From contig CP134604.1 of the NCBI GenBank assembly GCA_021555105.2, positions 3,829,487 through 3,893,486 of the forward strand: a stretch of 64,000 nt of DNA, in the 5' to 3' direction. Below, in pieces: positions 1 to 8,938 of this stretch (positions are counted from its first letter, which is position 1; the number at the start of each line of letters is the position of its first letter). The position numbers and the translations under genes are program-made. The notes beneath the pieces are model-generated. The model did not search any database, was not told the origin of the DNA, and saw only the letters and a program-made list of their open reading frames with translations. Origin of the DNA: Thalassospiraceae bacterium LMO-JJ14. GTDB lineage: Bacteria; Pseudomonadota; Alphaproteobacteria; Rhodospirillales; Casp-alpha2.

Positions 1-169
1 TATCGACGCACCACAGATTACCGCCCCTGTCGAACGACGGTCCTTCAAGAAACGACGGCACGTCTGCGCCCGGCTTGTTGGCATTCACCCAGTCGGACGG
101 CTGTCCGAAAACCCGATGCTCTTCAGGCATTGCCGAAAAAACTTCGGCGCGAATTTCTGTGACGCTCAT
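1..169 (-). CDS. SMP-30/gluconolactonase family protein, N-terminal fragment
   Basis: The first 56 codons of a minus-strand gene that runs off the left edge. It starts at the ATG complementary to 167-169. The translation begins MSVTEIRAEVFSAMPEEH and continues into FLEGPSFDRGGNLWCVD, which matches the conserved opening of SMP-30/gluconolactonase/LRE beta-propeller hydrolases, where the EGP Glu is a metal ligand. Members hydrolyse sugar lactones or related esters. The substrate cannot be judged from this fragment. It is divergent from the aldo/keto reductase at 293, with about 120 bp between them for both promoters. Confidence 0.75.
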   Translation of the reverse strand, partial: MSVTEIRAEVFSAMPEEHRVFGQPSDWVNANKPGADVPSFLEGPSFDRGGNLWCVD

Positions 170-292
170 GAATGCTTCTCCCTGTCGGCCGTTGTCAGGC
201 GCTAGAAAACCCGCACCCGGGGACGAACGCAAGCCTCGAAATATGGCGCTACACTTCCTATCTTTCAGAAGAAGCAACCGTGGAGACCGCAG

Positions 293-1219
293 ATGTCATG
301 CCTCCATATCGACCGCCGCCGCTTTATGGGCCTTGCTGCCGCTGGTGCCGCACTTGGTGCGGGCGGCCTGCCGGCGTTCGCCGCCGGCCCTGACATCCTG
401 ACAAAACCGATCCCGCGCACGGGCGAGCGCATTCCCGCCATCGGCATGGGCACGTGGATCACGTTCAACGTCGGTGAAGACCGGCGCTTGCGCGATGCAC
501 GCACAAAGGTGCTGGCCCGATTCTTCGAGATGGGCGGCGGGATGATCGATTCCTCGCCCATGTACGGCTCGTCCGAGGAAGTGGTCGGCTATGCCCTGGA
601 ACAACTGAATACCCCGAGCACCCTGTTTTCGGCGACCAAGGTATGGACACCGTCAACCCTGCATGGCCGCGAGCAGATTGAAAACGCACGGCGGCTTTGG
701 GGCGTACAGCGTTTCGATCTTTATCAGGTGCACAATCTGCTGAACTGGGAAGCACACCTAGAAACGCTGCGTGCGGAAAAGGTCGCCGGCCGGGTCCGCT
801 ACATCGGCATCACCACCTCGCACGGCATGCGGCACAGCGGCATGGAAGACATCATGAAAACGCAAGACATCGACTTCGTGCAGCTCACATACAATGCCGT
901 CGACCGCGAGGCCGAAGACCGGCTTTTGCCGTTGGCCACCGAGCGAGGCATCGCCGTGATCTGCAACCGGCCGTACCGGCGCAAACAACTGATCGATTTC
1001 GTGCAGGATCACCCGTTGCCCGCATGGGCAGCGGACGCGGGTGCCGCCAACTGGCCCGAGTTCCTGCTGAAGTTCATCATTTCACACCCCGCTGTCACCT
1101 GCGCCATTCCCGCAACATCCAGCGTCGAACACATGAGCGAGAATATGAACGCCATGCGCGGGCCGCTGCCGGATACCAAAACGCGCCGGCGCATGGCCGA
1201 CTATGTGGCAGGCTTATAG
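293..1219 (+). CDS. Tat-exported aldo/keto reductase
   Basis: A 308-residue aldo/keto reductase with an export signal. Residues 7-31 carry a twin-arginine motif (DRRRFMG), a hydrophobic stretch and an Ala-rich cleavage region, so a folded periplasmic enzyme is expected. The AKR tetrad can be followed: Asp and Tyr in MIDSSPMYGSSEEV, Lys in SATKVW and His in LYQVHN. The family reduces carbonyls with NADPH, and periplasmic Tat members exist, but cofactor supply there is unclear. The DUF6064 gene starts 3 bp after the stop, so the two are probably cotranscribed. The substrate is unknown. Confidence 0.88.
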   Translation: MSCLHIDRRRFMGLAAAGAALGAGGLPAFAAGPDILTKPIPRTGERIPAIGMGTWITFNVGEDRRLRDARTKVLARFFEMGGGMIDSSPMYGSSEEVVGYALEQLNTPSTLFSATKVWTPSTLHGREQIENARRLWGVQRFDLYQVHNLLNWEAHLETLRAEKVAGRVRYIGITTSHGMRHSGMEDIMKTQDIDFVQLTYNAVDREAEDRLLPLATERGIAVICNRPYRRKQLIDFVQDHPLPAWAADAGAANWPEFLLKFIISHPAVTCAIPATSSVEHMSENMNAMRGPLPDTKTRRRMADYVAGL

Positions 1220-1222
1220 ACC

Positions 1223-1867
1223 ATGGACCGGCTGATCCCGTTTTCGCCTGATGTCTATGTCGGTATGTTCGGCCGCTACAACGAAACGTACTGGCCGGCC
1301 TTGCTCGTCGCCGTCGCTCTCGGCGGTGTCTTGCTGTATTGCCTGAAGCGCGCCGACAGTTCCGCCGGACGGATACTGGCCTTGATCGTCGGCACATTCT
1401 GGATCTGGACCGGCTGGGCATTTCATATTGAAACCTATGCCGATCTGAACTGGGCCGCCGTGCCGTTCGGCGTACTGTTCATTGTGCAAGGGTTGCTGAG
1501 CGTGCTTTGGGGGGGGCTGCTCGGGCGTTTCGAGATCATCGCCGGGCGCACCCGCTCGCACGAGATCGGTGTCGTGCTCCTGTTCGCCGCACTCGTCCTG
1601 CCCCCCCTGTTGACGTTCTTCATGCATATGCCGATCGAAACAACGCACGGTTTCGCCATCACACCGGCGACGGTCGCGCTGATCAACGTTGCCGTCCTGT
1701 TCACGGTGTATGGCCGGGCTTCGTTATGGCTGCTCGCCTGGCCGATGCTATGGAGTGCCTGGGATCTGGCGTCCGCCGCGACGATGGATCTCTGGCGCGA
1801 TGCGGCCCTGCCTGCGCTGGCGCTGGCGGCGTCGGTGTTTCTGATCCTGTCGCGAACGCGCCGCTGA
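1223..1867 (+). CDS. DUF6064-like multipass membrane protein
   Basis: A 214-residue protein made almost entirely of hydrophobic helices (about six or seven) in the inner membrane. The opening IPFSPDVYVGMFGRYNETYW, followed by a WIWTGWAFH segment, resembles the DUF6064 family as I know it. No catalytic motif is visible and no function is established for the family. The gene follows the Tat aldo/keto reductase after 3 bp, suggesting translational coupling and perhaps a membrane partner for it. The family assignment is by recall of the pattern. Confidence 0.75.
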   Translation: MDRLIPFSPDVYVGMFGRYNETYWPALLVAVALGGVLLYCLKRADSSAGRILALIVGTFWIWTGWAFHIETYADLNWAAVPFGVLFIVQGLLSVLWGGLLGRFEIIAGRTRSHEIGVVLLFAALVLPPLLTFFMHMPIETTHGFAITPATVALINVAVLFTVYGRASLWLLAWPMLWSAWDLASAATMDLWRDAALPALALAASVFLILSRTRR

Positions 1868-1949
1868 ACACTTACAGGCGTTGCCTAATGCGGCCGAAAA
1901 CGATATCACAACGCCAAATCCAGACACGTTTTCAAGGGGCAGACCGCAG

Positions 1950-3629
1950 ATGGCCAGTTATCAGTATTCGTATGTCATGCAGGGCGTTTCCAAGACGTTC
2001 CCGGGCGGCAAGGAAATCCTCAAGAACATCACCCTTTCGTTTCTCCCGGACGCCAAGATCGGCGTACTCGGCCCGAACGGTGCCGGGAAATCGACACTGA
2101 TGAAGATCATGGCCGGGATCGATACCGAATTCACCGGCGAAGCCTGGGCCGCCAAGGGCGTGCGCGTCGGTTATCTGGAACAGGAACCACACCTCGACCC
2201 GACCAAGACCGTCGGCGAAAACGTGACGGACGGCCTCGGCGGCGTGAAAGATCTGCTCGACCGCTTCAACGAAATCTCCGCCAAGTTCGCCGAACCGATG
2301 GACGACGATGAAATGAACGCCGTCATCGCCGAACAGGCCGAACTGCAGGAACAGATCGATGCCGTCGACGGCTGGGATCTGGACCGCACCGTCGAGATCG
2401 CCATGGACGCGCTTCGCTGCCCGCCCGCCGACAGTGCCGTCGACAAACTGTCGGGTGGCGAACGCCGCCGTGTCGCGCTGTGCCGGCTTCTGCTGCAAAA
2501 GCCGGAAATGCTGTTGCTCGATGAGCCGACCAACCACCTGGATGCGGAATCCGTGGCGTGGTTACAGCACCACCTTTCGGCCTATGCCGGGACCGTCGTC
2601 ATGGTGACGCACGACCGTTATTTCCTCGATAACGTCACGGGCTGGATACTCGAAATCGACCGCGGCCGCGGCATTCCGTATGAAGGCAATTACTCGTCCT
2701 GGCTGGAACAGAAACAGAAACGCCTGGCCCAGGAAGAACGTGAAGAATCTGCCCGCCAGCGTACGCTGTCGGAAGAACTTGAATGGATTCGTCAGAGCCC
2801 CCGTGCCCGCCAAGCGAAGTCCAAGGCGCGTATCACCGCGTACGAGGATTTGCTGGCCAAGTCACAGGACATCGCACCGGGTTCGGCACAGATCGTCATA
2901 CCCGCCGCGCCGCGTCTCGGCGGACTGGTGATAGAAGCCAGCGACCTTCGCAAGGGCTTCGGCAATCATCTTCTGATCGATGCCCTTTCATTCAAAATCC
3001 CGCCCGGCGCCATCGTTGGGATCATCGGGCCGAACGGTGCCGGCAAGACGACGCTGTTCAAGCTGATCACCGAGCAGGAAAAACCCGACGGCGGCGACAT
3101 CCGCATCGGTGATACGGTCAAACTCGGCTATGTCGATCAGTCGCGGGATGCCTTGAACGACAACAAGACGGTGTGGGAGGAAATCTCCGGCGGTCTCGAC
3201 GAGATCGACCTCGGCAAACGCAAGATGCAGTCCCGCGCCTATGTCGCACAGTTCAACTTCAAGGGCGGCGACCAGCAAAAGAAAGTCGGACAACTCTCAG
3301 GCGGTGAACGCAACCGCGTGCATCTGGCGAACATGCTCAAATCCGGCGCCAACGTCCTCATGCTCGATGAGCCGACCAACGATCTGGATATCGACACGCT
3401 GCGTGCGCTCGAAGAAGCCATCGCCGATTTCGCCGGCTGCGTACTGATCACGTCGCACGATCGCTGGTTCCTCGACCGTCTGGCGACGCACATTCTCGCC
3501 TTCGAAGGCGACAGCCACGTCGAATGGTTCGAGGGCAACTACGAGGATTACGAAGCCGACAAGAAACGTCGCCTCGGCGACGACGCACTCGAACCGCACC
3601 GCATCAAGTACAAGCCGCTGACGAGATAG
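1950..3629 (+). CDS. ettA: Energy-dependent translational throttle protein EttA (ABC-F ATPase)
   Basis: A 559-residue soluble ABC-F protein with two ATPase domains and no membrane segments. Domain 1 has GPNGAGKST, LSGGERRRVALCRLL and LLLDEPTNHLD. Domain 2 has GPNGAGKTT, LSGGERNRVHLANML and LMLDEPTNDLD. A charged linker (EEREESARQRTLSEELEW) lies between them. EttA binds the ribosomal E site and gates entry into elongation according to the ADP/ATP ratio. I chose the ATG at 1950 (MASYQYSYVMQGVSK) because it fits the family length and start; the frame is open from 1881 but those 23 codons are not family-like. Confidence 0.95.
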   Translation: MASYQYSYVMQGVSKTFPGGKEILKNITLSFLPDAKIGVLGPNGAGKSTLMKIMAGIDTEFTGEAWAAKGVRVGYLEQEPHLDPTKTVGENVTDGLGGVKDLLDRFNEISAKFAEPMDDDEMNAVIAEQAELQEQIDAVDGWDLDRTVEIAMDALRCPPADSAVDKLSGGERRRVALCRLLLQKPEMLLLDEPTNHLDAESVAWLQHHLSAYAGTVVMVTHDRYFLDNVTGWILEIDRGRGIPYEGNYSSWLEQKQKRLAQEEREESARQRTLSEELEWIRQSPRARQAKSKARITAYEDLLAKSQDIAPGSAQIVIPAAPRLGGLVIEASDLRKGFGNHLLIDALSFKIPPGAIVGIIGPNGAGKTTLFKLITEQEKPDGGDIRIGDTVKLGYVDQSRDALNDNKTVWEEISGGLDEIDLGKRKMQSRAYVAQFNFKGGDQQKKVGQLSGGERNRVHLANMLKSGANVLMLDEPTNDLDIDTLRALEEAIADFAGCVLITSHDRWFLDRLATHILAFEGDSHVEWFEGNYEDYEADKKRRLGDDALEPHRIKYKPLTR

Positions 3630-3814
3630 GCTTTCTCGTCACCTTGGTGACAATCAGGGTTCCGGACATTTGGATTGACGCTTGCCGCGCTGAATTCAGG
3701 CAGGAACCTAAATTCGCGGAGGCAAGTGCGGGAATGACAGATCCGTTTATGCAACTGTCGCTACCCCCGGCTTCGCAACCGAAACACGGCGCGGCTTATT
3801 CAGGTACAAGCCGA

Positions 3815-4417
3815 TCAGATGAAGTCCGGGCCGTGTATCCAGGTTACCAGTGAAAGCCTATTTCCTGACACCACCGGAGCCACGCAGTGCAGCGTATGCG
3901 CCGGGAACACGATCATCGCCCCCTGATCGACGGGGGCCTGAAAGGGATGCCCGTCGGCGTTCAGTTCGAGTTCGCCGCCCACATATTCTTCCGGATCGGT
4001 CAGCTGTACGGACAAGGTCAACTTGCGCCGCCCGGCGACAGCGCCACGGCCACGGTCGATATGCCAGTTGTAATAGTGACCGGGGCCGTAACACGCGAGC
4101 TGCAGCTGTTCTTCAAAACCGTCGATCACGTATCGGAAAACATCCCGGTTGGCGTCACCCGCCAAACGGGTCATGCGTTGCACCACCCATTCAAACGCGT
4201 CCTCTTCCGGCAACCACACGAGGGCCGACTGGCGCACTTTCTGGTCGAATCGTCCCGCGACCAACCCGCCCTCTTGAGCATCCAATTCCTGAAATGCAGC
4301 CTTTAGGCGTTCACATTCATAGCGTGAGAAAGCATCCTCGATGACGACCCAATGGCGCGGCGGTTTCCCGCCACCCGGACCGGGCGGAACCTGAGAAGCC
4401 GTTGTTGTTTGAGACAT
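3815..4417 (-). CDS. 2OG-Fe(II) oxygenase (PKHD-type fold)
   Basis: A 200-residue Fe(II)/2-oxoglutarate-dependent dioxygenase. The iron ligands are visible as HID in YYNWHIDRG and the distal His in HTLHCVAPV, followed by an Arg (SGNRLSLVTWIHG) that would bind 2-oxoglutarate. Such enzymes hydroxylate proteins or small molecules; the closest known pattern is the PKHD-type hydroxylase (PiuC/YbiX-like), but the substrate cannot be deduced. It is convergent with ettA, with 185 bp between them that hold only a short GTCACC/GGTGAC dyad near 3640 and no clear gene. Confidence 0.88.
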   Translation of the reverse strand: MSQTTTASQVPPGPGGGKPPRHWVVIEDAFSRYECERLKAAFQELDAQEGGLVAGRFDQKVRQSALVWLPEEDAFEWVVQRMTRLAGDANRDVFRYVIDGFEEQLQLACYGPGHYYNWHIDRGRGAVAGRRKLTLSVQLTDPEEYVGGELELNADGHPFQAPVDQGAMIVFPAHTLHCVAPVVSGNRLSLVTWIHGPDFI

Positions 4418-4510
4418 TCAAAGCGCCTGCATCAGCCTGCATCACTATTGCACACGCTTCCTATAGGCTCATTTGCAGAGCTTGGATAGATGGAAAGATG
4501 TGGGACGTAT

Positions 4511-5131
4511 TCACGCAGGCGCCGCCGGGATTGCGCGATTGGATGTCTGCGCATTTTCGAGCAGGCGCGCGACCATCATTTTCGTCACATAGAGACCGAA
4601 TTCCGGATTTTCAGCATACAGCTGGAGCGTTTTATCTTCGGTAATGCGCATCAGTTTACAGTCTGTCTCGCACTTGATTGTTTGTGTCCGGGTCTTGTCC
4701 GGCGCGAACATGGCGATCTCACCGACGAGCTGGCCGGCTTGTATCTGAAGATTGAGTTCCTCGATCCGCAATGTGCCATCCATCAGATAAAAAATGTCTC
4801 TCGCGTTGTCCCCACGCTGAAAGAGAAAGCTACCGACGCTTCGCTCGACCGGTGACATAAAAGGGAGCAACGATCCGGGATCAAAAGCCGAATGCGCCAT
4901 TTCGTGCAGCCGCTTTCTAAGCATCACCGCCTGGTATAACCGGAACAGGTTCAGCGGCAACAGCGAACCATGCAGCAGGATGATATTCCCAAGCTCTGAA
5001 TTGATCCCATAACCTAAGTACAAAGCATTGCCGGCAAGGGCGACGAGCCGAAGCGGTATGATCGTTTTCATCCAGAACGTGACAAACACTGCGCCTGAAG
5101 CGATGTACCCCAGAATTTCCAACCAACTCAT
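4511..5131 (-). CDS. Membrane-anchored cyclic-nucleotide-binding domain protein (Popeye-like layout)
   Basis: 206 residues. The first 75 form about three hydrophobic helices (LEILGYIASGAVFVTFWM, LRLVALAGNALYLGYGI, then a third ending LNLFRLYQ). Residues about 85-190 form a Crp-type nucleotide-binding barrel, with GDNARDIFYLMDGTLRI and a binding-cassette-like GEIAMFAPDKTRTQT. There is no DNA-binding helix-turn-helix, so it is not a Crp/Fnr regulator. Three helices followed by a cNMP barrel is the layout of Popeye-domain proteins. Its partners are unknown. It stands alone on the minus strand. Confidence 0.75.
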   Translation of the reverse strand: MSWLEILGYIASGAVFVTFWMKTIIPLRLVALAGNALYLGYGINSELGNIILLHGSLLPLNLFRLYQAVMLRKRLHEMAHSAFDPGSLLPFMSPVERSVGSFLFQRGDNARDIFYLMDGTLRIEELNLQIQAGQLVGEIAMFAPDKTRTQTIKCETDCKLMRITEDKTLQLYAENPEFGLYVTKMMVARLLENAQTSNRAIPAAPA

Positions 5132-5270
5132 TATTGTACCCTGCTTAAGTCTCTGTTCGACGCCGTTTATGTATACTGATTACTATATTATGCAAAGCCT
5201 GACACCCCACCCGAAAGGGTCTGCCGTGGTCCTTGAATTTAAAATAGTGCTAAGCCGTCGACGGCACTGT

Positions 5271-5288
5271 TAAAACCGCCTCCGGCGG
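5271..5288 (-). terminator. Weak intrinsic terminator after the DMT transporter gene
   Basis: On the minus strand a CCGCC/GGCGG stem with a 3-nt loop is followed by TTTTAAC, 30 bp beyond the stop of the transporter gene. The stem is only 5 bp, so this is tentative. A GCCGTCGACGGC palindrome lies just beyond, near 5253-5264. Confidence 0.4.
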
Positions 5289-5318
5289 CCTCTCCCGAGG
5301 CATAGGTATCCCGCTATC

Positions 5319-6209
5319 CTATTTTGGCGTGCTTTTGAGGGTATTGCGGCGCATCGTATAGAGCGTACTGGCGACGATGATCCCGGCACCTGACAGGGTC
5401 CAGACGGTCGGCGTCTCGGCAAAGAAAACGATCCCGATGATCCCGGCATAGAGCAGGCGTACGTATTCCATCGGCGCAATTGCCGCTGCCTCCCCGACCT
5501 TCAGAGCCTGGATGAACATCCATTGCATCAGCGACATCAACGAGCCGATCATGACGATAAAAATCATTTCATCGATGCTCGGCATGATCCACTGGATATA
5601 GGCCGGGATAGCCATGACAAGGGTAATAGTGACGGAATGAAAGACCAGGATGGTCGACGGTTTATCGATTTGTGACAGCTTGCGCAGAATGATCTGAACG
5701 GCGGACACGAACAGAGCCGAGGTGACCGCCATCAGGGCATAGATATTAATATTGTCCGGGTCGGGCCGGATGATCACCAGCACGCCGACAAAGCCGATGA
5801 TGATGCTGGTCCACCGGCGCAGGCCGATGACCTCGTTCAGGAATATGATGGCCAGAATGGTGGTGAACAGGATGCGTGCAAAGGAAATCGCCGTCACTTC
5901 GGCGAGCGGCATGTTGACGACCGCGGAAAACCCTAGATACATGGCGAAGATCGAGAGCGACGCACGCAGGAAATGCATGCCATAAATGTTGGACTTGAAC
6001 ACCGTTGCACGGTTTTTGAAAATCACCGGAGAGATGATGATCAGTACCAGGATCTGACGCACGAACAGGATTTCTATGACCGGAATCGTCTGGCCCACCT
6101 GCTTGATCAGAGAAGACATGATCACGGAAACCAGTGACGCGATCAGAACGATGATCGAGCCGCGAATGTTGCCGGACAGCGCCTGCCAGCGTTGAAAATA
6201 GTTTTGCAT
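5319..6209 (-). CDS. DMT-superfamily transporter (EamA family)
   Basis: A 296-residue inner-membrane protein with about ten hydrophobic helices in two EamA repeats. The first ends near residue 150 (EVIGLRRWTSIIIGFVGVLVII) and the second near residue 285 (AETPTVWTLSGAGIIVAS). The conserved end-of-repeat motif, with a Glu followed by a helix rich in G and V, appears in both. EamA proteins export or import small metabolites such as amino acids; no substrate can be named. It is preceded by a 330-bp gap shared with the divergent TPR gene. Confidence 0.9.
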   Translation of the reverse strand: MQNYFQRWQALSGNIRGSIIVLIASLVSVIMSSLIKQVGQTIPVIEILFVRQILVLIIISPVIFKNRATVFKSNIYGMHFLRASLSIFAMYLGFSAVVNMPLAEVTAISFARILFTTILAIIFLNEVIGLRRWTSIIIGFVGVLVIIRPDPDNINIYALMAVTSALFVSAVQIILRKLSQIDKPSTILVFHSVTITLVMAIPAYIQWIMPSIDEMIFIVMIGSLMSLMQWMFIQALKVGEAAAIAPMEYVRLLYAGIIGIVFFAETPTVWTLSGAGIIVASTLYTMRRNTLKSTPK

Positions 6210-6539
6210 ATTGCGTCATTACTGCCGGATGCCGGCTCGAAACGAGCCGAACTGAAAATTGATTTACTGAATATCTCCCACAGATTTGAGGAACCGGCAA
6301 CGGCCGGGAAAAATTCAGATCTTTTTGTCGCCTTACGCGGGCGTCTATTAACCCCACAATGCCGCTTCACTTTGGGCGTATCTAGAGCAAGCCGCCCGCG
6401 TGCTGCCGGGAGAGGTCTGGTATTGCTGAACGCAGCGCCCTGTATAGCTCGCATCCGCATCTAAGCGCTGAAGTGATGCATGGCTGAATCACCAAAATTC
6501 TGCTAAAATGTTCCTGTCAAAGCGGACGAGGCCCTTGCC
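6210..6539 (+). other. Divergent intergenic region, no gene seen
   Basis: 330 bp between the start of the DMT transporter (minus) and the start of the TPR protein (plus). It should hold both promoters. A TAAAAT hexamer at 6504-6509 could be a -10 box for the plus-strand gene, but I find no convincing -35. ORFs here lack family resemblance or codon bias. Confidence 0.5.
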
Positions 6540-8390
6540 ATGGCCCGAAATCAGATACTCCCGGTGTTGATTCTTTCGGTTGCGTGTCTCTACACAGTCA
6601 AAGTCTCGGCACAGGTCCTTCCCGATACCGCCGCCAACCGGGCGCGGGGGGTGGTCGGGTGCGTGCAAAGCTCAAGCGGAATCACATGCGGCAACAGTGG
6701 CAGCCGCAGTGGCGGCGCAAGCGCCTATTACCAGCATCAGCAATTCATGAACCAGATGATGGCGAACACGATGCAGGGCCTGATGAGCAATTTCTGGGCC
6801 GGGTATCAACGGGGCCTTGAGCTGCGCCGGCGGCGGCAGGCGGCCCTCAACCTCAATAACGCGGGCATCGCCTATGCCAACAAGGGCAACTGGACGGCCG
6901 CCGTCAGCAGTTTCCAAAACGCGCTCGGGTATTCCGATGATCCCGTGATCCGCAAGAATCTGGCCTGGGCCGAGGACGAGCGCTCCGGCCGTGCCGAGGC
7001 GCGCCGCCAAGCGGAACGCGAACGTCACCAGCGGATCAATCAGATCATCGGCCGCCTGTCCGATAAGCTGAAGGCCCCGGCCACGGCACCGGCCGCCACA
7101 GGCGCGAAAAACGAGCTCGACTTTCTGACGCCGAAGGGAACCGCCTTTTTCGGCCAGGGTGGGGAGGCCCCGCCGCCGGTCGATTTACGCGACCAGACGC
7201 CCGATGAAAATGGCCTGGCGTTCATCCGGCCGGGTGGACAAGACGCCGCGCCAGCCCCACGCCCGAGCCCTGGCCCGGAACCCGATCCCGCACCCGGAGC
7301 GTCCAGAACCGGGGACCTTCAGGTGGCGAACAACGAAGGCGAGCTGCAATTCCTGTCCCCGGACGCGGTGATCGGCGACGTTCCTGCGGCGGCCCCCGCA
7401 AATGCTTCGGCACACCCGGACGCGGCAAGCCCCATGGCGGCCATGCTGCTCGATGCGCTGGCCTTCGGCGGCCGGGACTGGGACAAGAGCCGGGGCTATC
7501 TGCGCGGATTGCAAAAGCGCTATCCCAAAGACGAGAATATCTCGGACGCGATTGACGAACTCGACCGGATCCGCGCACTCACCAAAACCCACGACGACCG
7601 GCCGCCGCCGCCAACGCCTCATGTCGCCGAGCTCGAAGAGAAGGGTCGCCAACTGATCCGCGAAGGCAAATTCCTCGACGCGCGCGGCGTTCTGGGCCGC
7701 GCCTATTGGGAGGACCCTTCGCAAGCCGAAATCGGCGAGCTTCTGCAAGCGACTCATCTGATTTTGGTCAAAGAAGCCGATGCGTACAAAAACCAGGCCC
7801 GCGATGCCGTACGGCGCGGCAGTTACGCAGAAGCGGAAATGTTGCTGCGGGCAGCCGGAAAACGCGCACCCAATGACGGCGCGGTCCCGGTGCGACTCAG
7901 CGCGATCCGCACGTTCGATCCGCACGATGAAGCCATGATGCGCCTTGTATCCGGCCGCGAGAGCGACCTGCCGATCAAGCCCATGATGCTGGTGCGCGAC
8001 GCCGACACGTTAACGGCAGCGCGGGACTACCCGGCGGCCCTGCAGAAGCTCGACGAGGCCGCCCGTTTAGCGCCGGACGACCGGGGTCTGCGCGCGCAAT
8101 ACTTCAAGACACGGGGGCTTCTCGACGCCGAGCAAAAGACGTTTGGTCAGGGCTACGCAAACCTTGAGCAGAACCATCCTTACGGCATTCGATCGGATAA
8201 CGCGCCGAGGCAGGTCAGCGCCACGACCGCGCAACTGATCGATCATGCCGACAAGGCGCTACTGGCGGGCGACATACAGACCGCCATCGCCGACGCCCGC
8301 GAGGCGCAGATGTACGAACCCGGCAACGCCGGGCTTGTGGACTACATCAACTATCTTCAGGGATTGATGGATTTCTCATCGGCGCGATAG
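6540..8390 (+). CDS. Exported TPR protein with Pro-rich linker
   Basis: A 616-residue protein with a cleavable signal peptide (hydrophobic run at residues 6-24, ending VSAQ). One TPR-like pair lies near residues 100-150 (NNAGIAYANKGNWTAAVSSF) and a set of helical repeats fills residues 300-600 (EKGRQLIREGKFLDARGVL; ALLAGDIQTAIADAREAQM). A Pro/Ala-rich linker at about 180-285 contains three short related motifs, NELDFLTPKG, GLAFIRPGGQ and GELQFLSPDA. It is probably a periplasmic scaffold. No enzymatic motif is visible. The gene ends convergent with the lipoprotein gene after 12 bp. A second exported TPR gene lies at 8939. Confidence 0.8.
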   Translation: MARNQILPVLILSVACLYTVKVSAQVLPDTAANRARGVVGCVQSSSGITCGNSGSRSGGASAYYQHQQFMNQMMANTMQGLMSNFWAGYQRGLELRRRRQAALNLNNAGIAYANKGNWTAAVSSFQNALGYSDDPVIRKNLAWAEDERSGRAEARRQAERERHQRINQIIGRLSDKLKAPATAPAATGAKNELDFLTPKGTAFFGQGGEAPPPVDLRDQTPDENGLAFIRPGGQDAAPAPRPSPGPEPDPAPGASRTGDLQVANNEGELQFLSPDAVIGDVPAAAPANASAHPDAASPMAAMLLDALAFGGRDWDKSRGYLRGLQKRYPKDENISDAIDELDRIRALTKTHDDRPPPPTPHVAELEEKGRQLIREGKFLDARGVLGRAYWEDPSQAEIGELLQATHLILVKEADAYKNQARDAVRRGSYAEAEMLLRAAGKRAPNDGAVPVRLSAIRTFDPHDEAMMRLVSGRESDLPIKPMMLVRDADTLTAARDYPAALQKLDEAARLAPDDRGLRAQYFKTRGLLDAEQKTFGQGYANLEQNHPYGIRSDNAPRQVSATTAQLIDHADKALLAGDIQTAIADAREAQMYEPGNAGLVDYINYLQGLMDFSSAR

Positions 8391-8402
8391 CCGCGTGCAT
8401 GT

Positions 8403-8882
8403 CTAAATCAGCGGATCGGTATGCGGCGGCAATGCGCCCGGGATCTCGCACTTGTCATTGCCGGCGTTCCCCGACGCCTGCGACATCTTGCGAAACTCTT
8501 CGAGTTTGTCGTCAATGTACGTCTTATTGGTACTGAACGTCAGATAAAAGCCGTTGCCGCAACTGTCGGAGCCATTGCCTTCGCCGACGTCAACGGAAAC
8601 CACGTGGCTCGTTCCCTCGCCGACGCGCCCGTCGTCGCACGTAATGTTGACGACATCCGTTTGCGAGCCATCGGGGTTGGCGTGGCTTTCGCCCTTGCAG
8701 GTCACGTCGGTTCCGTCGATCGCCAGACTGAATGTGCTGGTGCGGGCCGGTGGATTAGCCGTTCCGGCGCCGTGCACGACGAGACCGTGATCGTCGGAAT
8801 GACCGGCAATCCACATCTGGCAGCCCCCCAGTGCAAGGAGGCTTATGATCGACAAACTTTTTATTCCGCGGCACACCGACAT
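8403..8882 (-). CDS. Putative lipoprotein
   Basis: 159 residues from the ATG at 8882; an upstream in-frame TTG at 8897 is also possible. A lipoprotein signal (SLSIISLLALGGC) puts the lipidated Cys near residue 21. The mature part is hydrophilic and Gly/Asp/Ser-rich, with several further cysteines (VTCKGES, ITCDDGR, SDSCGNG, DKCEIPG) that could form disulfides in the periplasm. I recognise no family. It is divergent from the TPR gene at 8939, with only 56 bp between the starts. Confidence 0.75.
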   Translation of the reverse strand: MSVCRGIKSLSIISLLALGGCQMWIAGHSDDHGLVVHGAGTANPPARTSTFSLAIDGTDVTCKGESHANPDGSQTDVVNITCDDGRVGEGTSHVVSVDVGEGNGSDSCGNGFYLTFSTNKTYIDDKLEEFRKMSQASGNAGNDKCEIPGALPPHTDPLI

Positions 8883-8938
8883 TGATGGAGAATCCAAAAC
8901 CTGTGGTATAGTCGGATTATATCGAAAGGTGGGACAAG

